A DNA stretch of 64,000 nucleotides, from positions 127,626,001-127,690,000 of the forward strand of contig CM073886.1 in the NCBI GenBank assembly GCA_037176705.1. The letters are read 5' to 3'. Positions 32,467 through 45,570 of the stretch are shown one piece after another. This stretch comes from Molossus alvarezi (lineage: Eukaryota > Chordata > Mammalia > Chiroptera > Molossidae). Every line of letters starts with the position of its first letter. Within the stretch, counting starts at the first letter, position 1. The position numbers and the translations under genes were made by a program. The notes beneath the pieces were generated by a model. The model saw only the letters and a list, made by a program, of their open reading frames with translations. It searched no databases and was not told the origin of the DNA.

Positions 32467-35400
32467 AGGGCTTTTGATTAAAACGAAGCAAAACAAAAAT
32501 TTATAAACACACACACACACATTTAAAGTGAACTTCTTATCCTGAAAAAGAAGATTTCATTTGAAATGAGAATAAACACCAATATTTACCTTGTGTTGAA
32601 AATAGGTGAGAACAGAGTAAAGGCCAAGTATAAATAAATATATTGGACATTCACTTTAATATCAAGAAAGAAGAAGATCTTCATAGAATGAGTCTGCTGT
32701 CAGGAATCCGACCTGGGAATGTATGAATTAGTAAAAAAAGACAAAAGCAGGACTTTGTAAGACATGAATCACATTCTCTGGGCCTCAGGTGTCCTTGGGC
32801 GTACCTTCCACCAGTGATGTGGGAACGGACAAGCTGCCCATTTAGCTTTGCCTGTGATGAGAATCAGATGAGAAAGACTCTGTGAGACACACTTTTGTAA
32901 ATTATACAGTAGTATCAAATATAAGATTTGTGACTATTAGGTAATTAAAAGATCACTTATTTTGTGGAGCCTTTGCGACTACTCACCAGGAACACAGCCT
33001 CACTGGGTTAGAGTTTCCCACCATGTATCTGCCCACTGTCGGTAGCTCTGCAAGTGTGGGGACCATGTGACCGGTACCTCCAGTACCGGTGCAATGTCCG
33101 GGGTGTAGCAAGTGTTCCGTGTGTGTTTGCTGAATGATTTATCAAAAGCCGTTGTTACAGGTGTTATAAGGTATTTTTTTACTGTGCGGTGATTGAAGAA
33201 TATTCATGACACGTCATCAATGTAGAAAGACTCTGGCATATTTTTGGTATTTGGTGTCGCTCCTGATGATTTTACTCTTTAAAAATAAACTAACAATATT
33301 TAAGAGAACTTAGGAAGAAGAAGAGAAATAGTTAAGGGCTGATAAAGTTCGTGAAAAAAACCATAAAGTTATTCCAAAGAACTTTCAGAACCTGGTTATT
33401 TTAACTTGGACCAGCACTTCATCCTCCTAAAACAATGGCACAGAGCAAACTTCTTTAAAAATTAACCTTTCTATTTGGGAAACATTTTATATTTCTAGAA
33501 AAGTTGCAAATATAATACAGAGGGTTTTCATGTAGCCTTTCCCCTAGATCATGTTTTTCTGATGTTAACGTCCTGCATAACTCATTTATTTTTACTTAAA
33601 ACAAAGTAGAAGGTAATTTTGAGCAAGGAAGAGTGTCTGAAGAATTTTGTGACACTCACTGGAGGCCATAAAAGAAAACATTTTAGTGACAGTGCCAGAT
33701 TTAGAAATCACTGTCACTCACAGATGATTACAGTTAGGTAGAGACATCCGAACTTAGAACTTTGGCTCTGTATAAAAGTAAGTCTGCAAGTAACCTCTGT
33801 GGGTATGGTGATTGATTTGAAGCTATTCTTATAACAACGGACACAAAAAAATAGTACTCTCTGGAAAATGCTGTAAAAAAAAAAAAAAAAGAATTTGAAT
33901 AATTCTATTCACTAAACATTAGAACAGGAATGAGACAATTCTATGTACAGTGAACTCAAGAAAAGTCATGATTAAAATGGACAATATTGAAATATATGGC
34001 TTATGGATAAGAAACCATAGAGGTTCACTTAGTAGTGAATTATGAGAATTCATCTTATTTCAGCTGAGTCTATGCAGATTTATACCTGTATTATGGCACA
34101 GTTAATTTCCTTTAATATAGTAATTTATATTTATTGTAAACCTAAGTATTATTTAGGGTTCTTTGTAATGAGTAATGTAAAATAATAAATTATCCAAGCA
34201 AGAATTTGTACTTATAGTCTTTCGTAGTATAGAAAGATGGTAAAATGTGTTTCATATGAAATGCACAGGGCTGTGTAAACAGGTTTTTGCAGATTTTTTT
34301 CCACCCTTTAATATACTTCACATTTATTCTTTTTCCTTTACTGCATTCTTGCTGCATTATACAAGGAATATAATATTACCTGTGGATCTAATAATAAAAT
34401 ATTTTAGGTTAGGCTGATTCTGGAGTCAAGACATGTAATTTAATAAAGAAGACCTGGTGAACGTAGTTACGTTCCGTAGGGTCTTTCCCTTCCTTCTGAT
34501 ACAGTTAAAAATATAAAGACATTAAGCGATTCACTCAAGGCACTGAGGTGTACACGCAGGTATAAGTATGCGTCACAGCCCTGCACACAGCATCAGCGGT
34601 GTTTTGTACCAAGATGCTCATCGCCCGTGTGAAGGACAGCGCCGTTTCTCTGGTCCCATCACATGGTCTGGAGCGAGTCACCTCACATTCTTGAACCTCA
34701 GTCAACCCATTTGGAGAATTAGGTGAAAGCTAAGCCTTAGTGAGAAACAGATGCTACATCTGAGATGAGTTTTCTTGTATAAACAAGTAATTCCAACATT
34801 TAATTCCAAAGAAAGTTGCTGTGTGGATGGCCATGATACATCTGAAGTAGACAGTTGAGTTAAGGCTTTGGAATAAACGTTTCTGAAGAGAAATGATAGC
34901 ATCATCATATTACTTCTGGGTTTCTTAAAAATATTCTTTGTCTAATTTTTATTGCCTTCTTCTCTGCTTTAGATATAGACGGTTGTGACTTTTATATAAA
35001 ATTATTTAATGCCTTGGAAGCATTTTTTTTTTATTTAGTAAATGATACTTCTAACAGGTCAATTAAGTTGTCAAGGAAGGGGGAAATACAACTCAAAATA
35101 GTCCAGTTATTACCTAGTGAAAGTCAGTGAAAGTTAAGACCTCTTCTTTTTGGGATAAAGTTAACAATCAAGGGATTTAAAGACATGTGGTTTTAAAGAC
35201 AACAGCTAAGTTTGCAGTTTGGTTTAATTCCCAGTTGATTTCTTGTCACTCTGGTGAATTCTTACATTCTAAGACACTTTGTGAAAAGAAGAGATACATA
35301 ATTTAATAAATCGAAGAGAATTCCCTAAAGGAAAGAAAAACCTTCTCGAGAAATGCTAGTCTAAGTGGTCTGATCGCTTTCCTTTCCAAGGGTTACTTTT

Positions 35401-36279
35401 GCTGGCTGAAATAGCAACGCACATCAAAGTGAGATCTGTGGTCCCAGAAACTCTTCAAGCTTGTCAGAGCTCAGAACTTCTATTTCCTGTGTTGACCTCA
35501 CGTACTGCTATCTTCGGTGCACATTTCAAAGCTTCAGGTTAAACAGGCTGGTTTCCTGTTGCATAACGTTTTGTATTTGAAAGTGGGAATAAGTACCATG
35601 TGACTCAGCAAGCTAGTAGAGACTGTTGAGAATTCTGTGTCAGCTTGTTGATGATCCTGGCTTGTTTTCGGGCAGCTATGGTGTTCTTGCCTATGACATT
35701 AGGTAAGGTAGGAGTAGTGTGGCCATTCAGTGGAAAACAATCTAGAAATTTCAGAGGACAGGAACTAAGCAATAAGAAGCCTCGAGCTATTATCTTCTGA
35801 AGAGAGATGAAAGGCACTTGGGTCTCTGTGCTTTACTGGGTTGCCTGCACAGAACCCTTGACTTTGTGTGAGAAGAACATATCTGGGGTAGAATGCGGCC
35901 CTCGGTTTCTGTAGCATCTAGATTAAGGCTGGTTGAAGCAGATGGAAAATAACCATTGGCGAGAGTTTGATCACCCATGGAAGGTCAAGGATGTGATGGG
36001 CCTACATCTAAAAACCTCTGAGGGAAAATGGGGAATACCTATATTCAAACACTATCTAGAGAAAATATCTAGCAGAAGTTTCCAATTCATTAAATGTCTT
36101 GGGAAGCAGGTGAAATAAATGTAGTAAAAGATCCATTATTTTGACATTTAAACTATTTTGAATGAGTTCTCATCATGAATAACTCAATACCAGTCTCCTT
36201 TGGAGAAGTTGAATTATAAATATTTTCTACTCTGGACTTCTTATGTGAATGATATGAGATCTAAATACAAAAAAGAAAT
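32467..36279. other. Unidentified AT-rich non-coding sequence
   Basis: No gene or young repeat is seen over 3.8 kb. Part of 33455-33600 (AGAAAAGTTGCAAATATAATACAGAGG...GATGTTAACGTCCTGCATAAC) resembles an antisense L1ME 3' UTR. An A run lies at 33875-33890. Remaining frames are short. Confidence 0.4.
33455..33600 (-). mobile_element. Ancient L1ME-like 3' UTR fragment
   Basis: AAAGTTGCAAATATAATACAG and TAACGTCCTGCATAACTCATT correspond to the common antisense L1ME pattern 'agttgcaaaaatagtacagag...gttaacatcttacataacc'. It was recalled by eye and is not verified. Confidence 0.45.
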
Positions 36280-36314
36280 CTGTCTGTCTACCTACCTACC
36301 TACCTACCTACCTA
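36280..36314. repeat. Tetranucleotide microsatellite (TACC)n
   Basis: CTGTCTGTC followed by six to seven TACC units and then CTATCAATCATCTATC. Interruptions suggest an ageing array. Confidence 0.95.
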
Positions 36315-39300
36315 TCAATCATCTATCCATTATATATAATGTGTGTCCATTCATCATATATAGCATGCATATATTCATGTATAGAAGTCTTCATATGTGT
36401 GTATAATACCCTCAAATGCATGTGCAGTATCTTTCTGGGCTTTTGCCAAGAATATTATTTTGAGAAGGGACAAAAGAGGAGGGATTAGCTTTGGTTTCAT
36501 AAGAGCCAATTCCTCTTTGGGAAGTGGAACTCTAACCTCCTTGCCTCCTGGAGCTGAGGTGCGATGGATGACCACAATGTAGGACACGCATTTGGGAGCT
36601 CTTATGAATTGCAGCTATGTGGGAATAATTCTGTTTTCATCCAGCACAAAGTGCAAATCGTATCACGACTTCTGTTGTGAGCATCTTTCCGTACAACAGT
36701 AAGAAAAGTTGAGGAAGAAGAATGAAGCGGCCCTGGGAGGTATAAGAAGTGACTCGATGGCATTAAATGTCCATTATTCAACTTCAGTGAATATAGTTGC
36801 GCTGCTGAGGCCACGTTCAGGACTGAGTTTTATGCTTGATAAGGATGAAGGGTCCCAGAGTTTTACAGAATATATGATTCAAACAAGTTGTTCATGAGTA
36901 AAGTTTTACAGAAAATAAATCTTCAGAAAATGTTTATTCAGTTGTCTCCTTTTTAAAGATAGACTGCAGCAACAAGATAAACTGAACAAAAATCTGAATT
37001 TCTCCTGGAACCCTTAGCAGAAGCTTCAGTTGGTTTCACATGAGAGTTTGAAACATGCCTCCTTAGTTATATATCTATTTTTGAGAAAGAAATGCTGCCT
37101 ACACACAGCTCTGAAGCGAACATTTGGTATGTATATTATTTATGCTCTGATGTTCAGAGTGTATACAAAACCGAGTGTGTCAACTGGAATACATTTTAAT
37201 TTGATAAACTGCCAATCACAAAGGGGTTGTTGATTTTAAAGAAATCAATGAGTTTAATCTGTTAAATGTGACTGAAAAATTCTTTTCCTTTTTGTTGTGG
37301 TCCCAATACCCAAATAGCTTTGCATTTCCAAGTTTTAATATTGATTTAAAAATATATACATTGAGAGACTTTTCTCTGAAGAATTCAAAGCTCTGTGATT
37401 TGAAAGGCAGGGAATTTCAAGAAAAACATATGAATGGATAAACAAAGAGATTTTTCTTTTAAGAAAAACGGAATCTTTTAAAATCAACACCTTCCTCTCC
37501 ACGTTCTTCTTCCTCAGTGCTAATAGTGATCACTTCTATGCTTTGGGGAATGAAGCAGGAGTAGGGAACGTGCTTCATTCAGTGAATAACGCCCACTTCT
37601 GCACTAAATTGAGATGATTCTTCCCCTCCCATCCTGTGGTCAGTGAATGCTTCCTGAGACTCCGAGGGAGCCAGACGCTTGAGGTTGCTCGTCGTTTCGC
37701 TGGTGTGGATAGTTTCACGACACCGTCTGTGTCCCTTCTCCTTGGCCCCCCTAACATTCTTTTCAGAAATGTCAAATAATTATGGAATCAAGGTTGTTCT
37801 ACGTCCTGTACCCACGCACCAATCCTGAGCATGCCCGGCTCTCTTCTTCCTTCTCTTTGTGGAGGACATCGAGAACGTGTTTGTACAATATTTAGCCACT
37901 TTTCTTATGGCAACAACTCTGATATTCATCTGAAAAATCACCTTTCTCTCATGCTTATTCTATGGGTTTAGGTGGGAGTACTTTCTCCACATGGAGCCAT
38001 GGGTGACTACGTGACCCAGATTTGCCCATCCAAGCATTCTGTTTCCCTGACCACACTGACATCCAAATCAGGTTAATGGTACGCAATCTTGGACTTCTGT
38101 TGGGAACACTGATTTTAAAAAAGATTTTTTAAAAAAAAATCAGTCTTGCTAAGTGGAAAGAAGGTGCCCTTGCAAGGGGAAGAGTAGCCTGCCAGTGAGG
38201 GGGGCCCAGAGGGCAGCACAGCTGTGAGCACTGGGACATTTGCGGATAATAGCATTTGAGTACCTGCACCCAACCATGCCTGGAGGTAACTGGTCCTGTT
38301 TTTTCTTTTGTTTAGTTACAGATACTTCCCTTCAATTATTTACTTATTCATTTACTTTTATTTATCTTAATTTACTTTGAACTGAGTTTCTGTCATTAAG
38401 ATCAAAACTATTAATCTCTTTACATTCCGAAAGCACTAGTGTGTGGTATCATATAAACAAAATATCAGTATGATACTGTGATGCTTATTTTTGAACTAGT
38501 TGAAAACTTTATACAGTCTGTAACGTGTGGAGGCTGGAACCGAGACTGGTAGAGGATCATAGAGTTTGGAAGCATCAGAGAACTCCAGAGGTCATTTCAT
38601 CCGACCTTTGCATATTGTTGCCAAGGAGCATAGTTATTTCTGAATGCCCTTGATGAACATCAGGCATGAAACAATGTCAATTTGGGGTCTCTGTATTTTG
38701 CAACTTCTACTAGAAGGGGGAGTAGCATTTGTATATCTGAATCTATTTACTTGTTGTTGTTGTTTCAAATGGCAGGATAAACCAAACTTAAAATAATGTT
38801 TATACTTAGATGTGGAAGAAAATTGTGGAGGGAAAGAGATATAAGCTGTACTTCCCTGAATACATACTGTTTTGTAGATTGCTTAGGAACCATGTAGATA
38901 TTACATTATTATGAAATAAAGCTAAATGGAAATTAATCTTCGAAAACCAAAGGCATAATAAAATTAATGAACTTTACTCAGTATCAAGTTAGTGCATAAC
39001 ACACAGAGTGGAACTACTTCATGTGTATTAACAATGCATAACTTGCCTGAACATGTCTAGTGTAATATACTCTATGAAAAAAGGAATCGCAAAAAGCTCT
39101 TAATGTCTCTTTCAGTAATTACACCATGTTGTTTGAAGAAGTTGCGTCTCACCACAAAATGTTGAGTAACAAACACAAAACAAAAAGAGTCGATATTGGC
39201 TCACAAGTCTGCAGAATTCGGTGCATGCGGTCTGGCCTTGCTCATCAGAATGGGATCCGTTTGAGGTTGGCTATAAGGCTCTGCTGATCTCCGTGGGCTC

Positions 39301-40559
39301 AGTCTGGGCTCAGTCGTTGGCTGTTGACTCATCTAGAAGGACTTGGCGGAGACAGACAGCAGGGTCAACGTGGCCCTATTCTGTCTTTCATGTCTTTTAC
39401 CCTGGTGATTCCTGCGGACTAGCCCAGGCAGGTTCTGTGGCAATCACAGAAGTTCAAGAGAGAAAAGAGACACCTGTAAGATGTTTTTGTAGTCTCTTTT
39501 TGTTCCATGATTGCCAAGATCCTTCTGGGCACCGAAAGTCATCCATGGGCCTAGGGTAAGACCAAAGAAACATTACAAGTTTACACAGTGAAGTGTCTAG
39601 ACAGGAAAGATGTTGTAGGATTTGGGCTATTAACATCAGCGACCTACCACCACAGTGCTATTTTGAGATTGTTGTGTATGTGAAATAGGGTAAAGCCAAT
39701 GAGTTATTACAGTAATATTTACAGAATCTAGAGTTTTTAGCACATGAGAAAGGAGAAAGAGATATACTATCAAAAACATTAATTAAATTTTAAAAAACTT
39801 ATTGTCTTGAATGTAAATTAGAAATATCAGAATAAACTTGTAATGTATTTCAGCTTCAAAATAAATATGAAGGCTAGCTCTGCTCACTGAAAAGTGTGGA
39901 AGGACCAACCCAGTCATTATAAACATAACCACTTGTCTCTAAATAATGTTTCCCAGTAAAATAAAGCAGGATTTCTTGGGGGAAATGGCTAAACCCAGGA
40001 AATGTGTAAGATGAGCATAGAACCTCTTGTATCTAACAGCAAGAAACTTATCAAAGACCCCTGAGTGCACATCAAAAGGGGACAATTTGAAGAGATGCCC
40101 TGGTCAAAGCTGGAAACTTTTTAATAAGAATAATAATGATTGCAACAGATACCAAATACCACTGATGCTTACATCCATAAGCTCATAGTAATTCCAAAAG
40201 ATGCTTAAGCTCTCAACTTAATATCATGACAGGAAACCAATTTGTTACTTAGAAAACTGGTAAATAAAATGAGGGAATTAACCATGTTTATGGCATTTCC
40301 TATACAAACAACCACAAGGAAATCAACTAGTAAATGAGAAAAAGTTTCTCTCTTTAAAAGTTTCAAGTAATAAATGAAGAAATTAGTATGAAATCACAAT
40401 CTCACCCTTTGTAGCCCCTAAAGAAATGATATCTAGGGAGTGAATACCAGTGGCTGTTCACATTACAGCAAAGAGTAACAACCAGAAATTATGAGCCTCC
40501 TATTACAGGTACAAAGTAACATCTGTGAAGTGTTCTTGCCAAGAAAAAGAGAAAAAAAA
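36315..40559. other. Unidentified non-coding sequence
   Basis: No recognised repeat or exon over about 4.2 kb. 39200-39640 has LTR-like composition and short frames, but I cannot name it. At 38108-38144 an A/T hairpin has ACTGATTTT and AAAATCAGT as its outer arms. The frames here are short and lack motifs. Confidence 0.35.
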
Positions 40560-41411
40560 TAAAACTTAAATGTGATCAAGACTCTAGATCTAACTACTAA
40601 TTTACAGGAAATAAATGGGACAGAGAAGAAGATGAAACAGAACCACAGCAATGAAATCAGCAAAATCCGCTCTGGGACACACTGGAGGACCAAGGAACTG
40701 GTTTCTTTAACAAAGACATCGGAAGCAAATCAAAAGCAAGAAGAAAGGGTTTGTAGAATAAAAAGATTTAAGAGACATATCAAGCAGTTAAACTATGTGG
40801 ACTTTATTGAGATCCAGATTTGAACAATCTGTAAAAATAATTATGAGAAATCGGAGAAATTTGAACGTCTATTAGATATTTGCCAACCTGCAGAGGTTGT
40901 TGCTCATTGTTTCAAGTGGAGTAATAGTATCATGGTTATGTCTTGTTTATAAAATTTTTTCTTTATTGATTTCATAGAGAGAAGAAGGGAGAAGGAGAGA
41001 TAGAAATATTGATGAGCGAGAACATCAATTGGTTGCCTTCTGCATGCCCCCACTGGGGATCTGGCCCACAACCTGGGCATGTGCCCTGACTGGGAATCGA
41101 ACCGACGACCTCTTGGTGCATGAGTTGACACTCAACCACTAAAGCCACACCTGCCAGGCTGTTTTTTTTGTTTGCTTGTTTAAGACCTTACCTTTTAGAG
41201 GAATATAGTGACCTACATGTGTAATGACATGATGTCTAAGAATTTCCTTCAGAATAACCCAGGGTTGGGGAAGGAGGGAGAAGCAGAATGTGTCCATAGC
41301 CTGCTTGGCCATGAGTTGACAATTACTGAAGTTGAGACGATGGATACATACACACAGGAATTTATTATACTATTTTTTCTATTTTTGTTATATGTTACAA
41401 TTTTTCTTTAT
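40560..41411 (+). mobile_element. Ancient L1ME-like 3' region, interrupted by a Ves SINE
   Basis: GATCAAGACTCTAGATCTAACTAC, ATTGAGATCCAGATTTGAAC, 'GGCCATGAGTTGACAATTACTGAAG' and 'ATTATACTATTTTTTCTATTTTTG' follow a common mammalian LINE 3'-end series. It is split by the SINE at 40950-41158, and a young L1 then inserted in its A/T-rich end at 41412. Confidence 0.45.
40950..41158 (-). mobile_element. Ves SINE (short type), antisense
   Basis: The minus strand starts CCTGGCAGGTGTGGCTTTAG, with B box GGTTCGATTCC, CCCCAGTGGGGGC, and a TAAAAAATT-type tail. CTTGTTTA occurs at 40942-40949 and 41175-41182 as a probable short TSD, leaving an extra T/G-rich stretch (41159-41174) beside the SINE 5' end. 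Confidence 0.9.
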
Positions 41412-41422
41412 TAAAATATTTT

Positions 41423-42344
41423 TTTTCAACCAAATAAAATGTTTATTTTATTTATATTTTTATTTTTTATTATTTTATTTTTGTTACAGATGTTTTTCCT
41501 TTTTTCCCCATTGACACCCTCAACCCCATCCTCCCCATCCCCTCCCCCCCATCCCCGGCTCTGTTGTCTGTGTCCATTGGTCACATGTACATGCATATAA
41601 GTTCTGTGGTTTATCTCTTCTGAGGGTTGTCAGTCTGTACCCTACTTCCTCATCTCTGGGTCTACCCTATTACTCAGACTATTATGTTCATTATATTCCA
41701 CAAATAAGTAAAATCATGTGGTATTTGTCTTTTTCTGCTTGGCTTGTTTCAGTTAGGATAATACTTTCCAGGTCCCTCCATGTAGTCTCAAAGGATAAGA
41801 GATCTTTCTTTCTTACAGCTGCATAGTACTCCATTGTGTATATGTACCACAGCTTCTTTATCCATTCGTCTACTGATGGACATTTGGGCTGTTTCCAGAT
41901 CTTAGCTATTGTAAATAGTGCTGCTATGAACATGGGGGTACATATATTCTTTCTGATTGGTGTTTCAGGCTTGTTAGGGTATATTCCTAGAAGTGGGATC
42001 ACTGGGTCAAATGGCAGTTTAATTTTTAAACTTTTGAGGTAACACCATAGTGTTTTCCATAGTGGCTGCACCAGTCTGCATTCCCACCAGCAGTGTACTA
42101 GAGTCCCCTTTTCTCCACACCCTCGCCAGCATTTATTGTTTGAGGACTTGCTGATGGCGGCCATTCTGACAGGTGTGAGGTGATACCTGATTGTTGTTTT
42201 AATTTGCATCTCTCTGATGATTAGTGATGTTGAGCATTTCTTCATATGTCTCTTGGCCATTTGAATGTCCTGTTTGGAGAGGTGTCTATTTAGCTTCTCT
42301 GCCCACTTTTTAATTGGGTTCTTTGTCTTCCTTTTGTTGAGTTG
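41423..42344 (-). mobile_element. Young bat L1, 5'-truncated, antisense
   Basis: The minus strand encodes about 215 C-terminal residues of ORF2 without a stop (from [18 protein letters not shown] to the end), including the [18 protein letters not shown] zinc-knuckle-like motif, and then the 3' UTR and a long interrupted A-rich tail rich in TAAA units. The probable TSD TAAAATATTTT lies at 41412-41422 and 42345-42355. It is close to the intact copy at 45128 and so recent, but lacks endonuclease and reverse transcriptase domains. Confidence 0.92.
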
Positions 42345-42417
42345 TAAAATATTTTCAAAATTCCATTTGATTATGATTTTCCCCCAAAGCAAAGAAATAT
42401 CAATAGTTAAAAATAGT

Positions 42418-42650
42418 CTTGTGATTAAGAACTTGGGCTCAGTATCAGCCTGCGTAGGCCTGAATCCTGTCTTCACTTACCACCTGAGAGACCCTGACAA
42501 GTCCCCTAACCTTTCAATGCCTCAATTCACTTACTGTAAAATGAGAGTATTAATAGTATGTGCCTTACAGGGTTGTACTGAAAATTATAAACTAAAACAT
42601 GTAAAGTGATTAGCAGTGTGTGAAACATGTAGGCATCACTCAGTAGACTT
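42418..42650 (+). mobile_element. MIR SINE, near full length
   Basis: TTAAGAACTTGGGCTCAGTATCAG (tRNA-like part), GACAAGTCCCCTAACCTTTCAATGCC (core), then TGTAAAATGAGAGTATTAATAG and TAAAGTGATTAGCAGTG form the complete MIR order. The L1 at 41423 inserted about 70 bp upstream. Confidence 0.8.
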
Positions 42651-42664
42651 CAATACAAAAATTT

Positions 42665-43690
42665 TTTTAAACTAATTTTTTGTTTTTCAGTTACAGTTGA
42701 CACACAGTATTATATTAGTTTCTGGTGTACAACATAGTGATTAGACATTTATATAACTTACAAAGTTACCACCCCAAAGTACCCATCTGATACCAGGCAT
42801 AGTAATTACAATGTTCTTCACTATATTCCTTATGCTGTACTTTATATCCCTATGATTGTTTCTGTAACTGTCAATTTCTACATCTCAATCCATTCTCTTT
42901 TTTTACTCATTTCTTCAACCCTGCTCCCATATGAGAACCATCAAAATTTTCTCTGTATCTATGAGTTTGTTTGTTTATTTTGTTTTTTTATATTCCACAT
43001 GTAAGTGAAATCATATGGTGTTTATCTTTCTTTGACTTATTTCACTTGGTATAATATCTCTAGGTCCATCCATGTTGTTGCGAAAGGCAAGACTTTATTC
43101 TTTTTTTTATGGCTGAGTAATGTTCCCTTGTATATATGTACCACATTGAGGACATTTAAGTTGCTTCCCTATCTTGGCTATTGTAAATAATGATGAATGC
43201 ACACAGGGGTGCACATATCTTTATGGATTAGTGTTCTGATTTTGTTCAGATAAATACCCAGAAGTATAATTACTGGGTCATATGGTAGTTCTATTTTTAA
43301 TTTTTTGAAGAATCTCCATGTTACGTCCATATTGGCTGCATCAATTTACAATCCCTCCAACACTGCACAAGGGTTCCCTTATCTCTCTACACCCTCACCA
43401 ATACTTGTTTATTGAGTTATTGATGATAGCCATTCTGACAGTTGTGAAGTGATAGCTCCTTGTGTTTTTAATTTGCATTTCCCAGACGATTACATCTATG
43501 ACCTCTTTGGAGGAGTGTCTATTCAGGTGCTCTGCCCATTTTTTAATTGACTATTTTTGGTGTTAAATTGTATGATTTCTTTCTACATATTTTAGATATT
43601 AACCCCTCAATAGATGTATCATTGACAAATACCTTCACCCATTCAATAGGTTATCTTTTTGTTTTGTTGGTGAACATTTTCTATTTTTAA
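42665..43690 (-). mobile_element. Old L1M LINE, antisense, 5'-truncated
   Basis: The plus strand opens with the reversed 3' UTR (TTACAGTTGACACACAGTATTATATTAG) and proceeds through antisense ORF2 C-terminal sequence (TTATATTCCACATGTAAGTGAAATC, GTGCTCTGCCCATTTTTTAATTG). There are many indels and no usable frame. Confidence 0.85.
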
Positions 43691-45096
43691 CTGATGCTAT
43701 CACAAATGTGTACATGTGAGTATGCAGATAAAGAGCTGAAGGATTTACTCTTAACTTATAATATCAGTTACTTCCAAGGGAAAAAGTAGGAGTAGAGGGA
43801 GAAGAAAGAGATTATTTTTATTCTGTACACTTAGTTACAATAATAAAATTAATGTTGAATTAGTTTTGTAATAATTTTAAGATGGCTAAGTATTCTTGTT
43901 ACAAAAATAAATTTTCTAAATAATTACCTTTTAAAATTTAAGTATGATACCTTGCCTGTCTGAAACTCAGAAATGAGTAAAAATTGTGTCTTTCTTCAGG
44001 GCCTAACATCTAATAGAAGAATAAAATAAATACAAAAGGTAACTGCATGCTCATTAGAATGTGATGTATCTTCCAAAACAATTTATAAACACAGCAACAC
44101 CAGGATTTAGAATGTGGTGTGGGGCCAAATTCTACTTTTAAAGAACTACTAATTTAGTTTATATAAAAATTTTATGTGGTAAAAAGTATTAAGGCAGAGA
44201 AATACCTGAAATATAAGAGAAAGCGCGTGAGAGATAATAGCGATTCACCTGATGAACGATAGGATGGGTTACCACTATCTTGTGATCAATACACAGATTA
44301 CCACCATTTATTAATATGAATTCACTTGAGTGAAAATCAGAGTAATGCCAGCTTCTCTTGGATCTCATTAAGAAAAGTTACTCATTAATGTGTCCTATGA
44401 AAACTCTGTTCCAGAGGGCACCCTGGTATGAGCCCTAGTAGCAGTACTATAGGACGCTTCAGCATCTATTACACATATAGTATATTTTCAATGGAACAGG
44501 ATAAGACTGACAGCTACAATTGGTTCTGAAAACCACTCCCTGTCAGTAAAATCTGGTGAGAAATATATATATGTACACACACACACACACACACACATTG
44601 TATATATGTATAAATAAATTTATATATATAAATTTATAAATAAATATATAAATATATAAAAATATATATAAAAATATAAATAAATATATGTATATATAAA
44701 TTTTATATATCACTAATATATAATTTATATACTGGTATATTACTATATATTCCTAATATAATATGTTATTATATTATGTATTACATGCATATTAGTACTA
44801 TAATACTAGTAATATATGAATAATACATAGTAGTGTATTATATACTAGTGTATAGTATAAATTGCTCACTAGATTTACTGACAGGGTGTGAAGTTTCAGA
44901 ACCACCGCAGTTGTCGGTCTTACATGCTACATTAAAGACGCCCAGGGGCGTGGCTTAGCCTGCGGGCCTGGGCACACGTACAAACTCAGTGTGCCCAGCA
45001 GAGAAGTAGCAGGACTCCTGAGTTATGTTCCTGCCCAGTGACTCTGAAAAAGCTTATGAATCCCTCAAAAACTGTTTCAGTCTCTTAAAAAGTGGT
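43691..45096. other. Unidentified sequence with an AT-rich low-complexity block
   Basis: An (AC)n tract at 44575-44597 leads into about 270 bp of TATA-rich low-complexity sequence (44598-44870). The rest is ordinary non-coding DNA. Such AT-rich DNA upstream of the L1 may melt easily, but no promoter is claimed. Confidence 0.5.
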
Positions 45097-45127
45097 GATC
45101 AGACGAGTGGATAAAAAAGCTGTGGTG
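45097..45127 (+). mobile_element. Older L1 fragment, left part (split by the intact L1)
   Basis: TCAGACGAGTGGATAAAAAAGC reads SDEWIKK in the ORF2 frame and continues in register at 50618 (the WCIYTTEYYS-like stretch). AAAGTGGT at 45089-45096 and 51099-51106 is the probable TSD of this older copy. Confidence 0.85.
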
Positions 45128-45570
45128 GAGCTTTGGCTGAGTAGCTGCCACCCAGGACGGTGGCCACATTGCTCCTTCCCAGGGCTCTGAGGAGAGGCAG
45201 CAGCCCCTCCCTCGGAGATCCAACCCCACCCTGTGGGCCATTGAAGTGCTAATTGAGGCTCACTAACAACCAGCATCTGCCCCACCCTCGTGAAAGCCCC
45301 TTGGCTGAGCACCAGAGGGAGTTTTTCAATCAACTGACAACCCAAAACTCATCAATTAACCTAGACTGCTAGCATCCAGGCAAAAAGCTAGAGGATAACA
45401 GTACCTTTCCTGGACTGGCAACTTTAACCAGGAAAGTAAGACTTGACAGAGGTGTTCAACGTGGGTCTTCCCTCGCTCATCTAAACACAGGAGAGGGAGC
45501 CACAAATAGCAGAACACCAACACCCACAGGGAGAACTTGACAGGCTCCAAAGCCCACAGTGATAGCCAAA
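45128..45570 (+). promoter_or_regulatory. LINE-1 5' UTR / internal promoter region
   Basis: L1 elements carry an internal RNA polymerase II promoter in the 5' UTR. Here it begins GAGCTTTGGCTGAGTAGC and reaches the ORF1 start in about 440 bp, shorter than the human 5' UTR (about 900 bp). It has no tandem monomers of the mouse type and only scattered CpGs. I see no clear YY1 site at the start. Promoter function is inferred from position. Confidence 0.65.

Noticed and set aside
39200..39640. Named LTR family
   Set aside because: The composition suggests LTR origin, but I could not match a specific family with confidence.
41691..42476. 261-codon minus-strand frame as a host gene
   Set aside because: From about residue 45 onward it is L1 ORF2 C terminus; the first 44 residues are a fortuitous extension into flanking DNA, including the MIR region.
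44598..44870. TATA-rich block as a promoter for the L1
   Set aside because: It is low-complexity AT sequence expanded from a microsatellite, and L1 uses an internal promoter.
45559..45570. Earlier start of ORF1
   Set aside because: The upstream codon is GTG, not ATG. The ATG at 45571 has good context and gives a normal ORF1.
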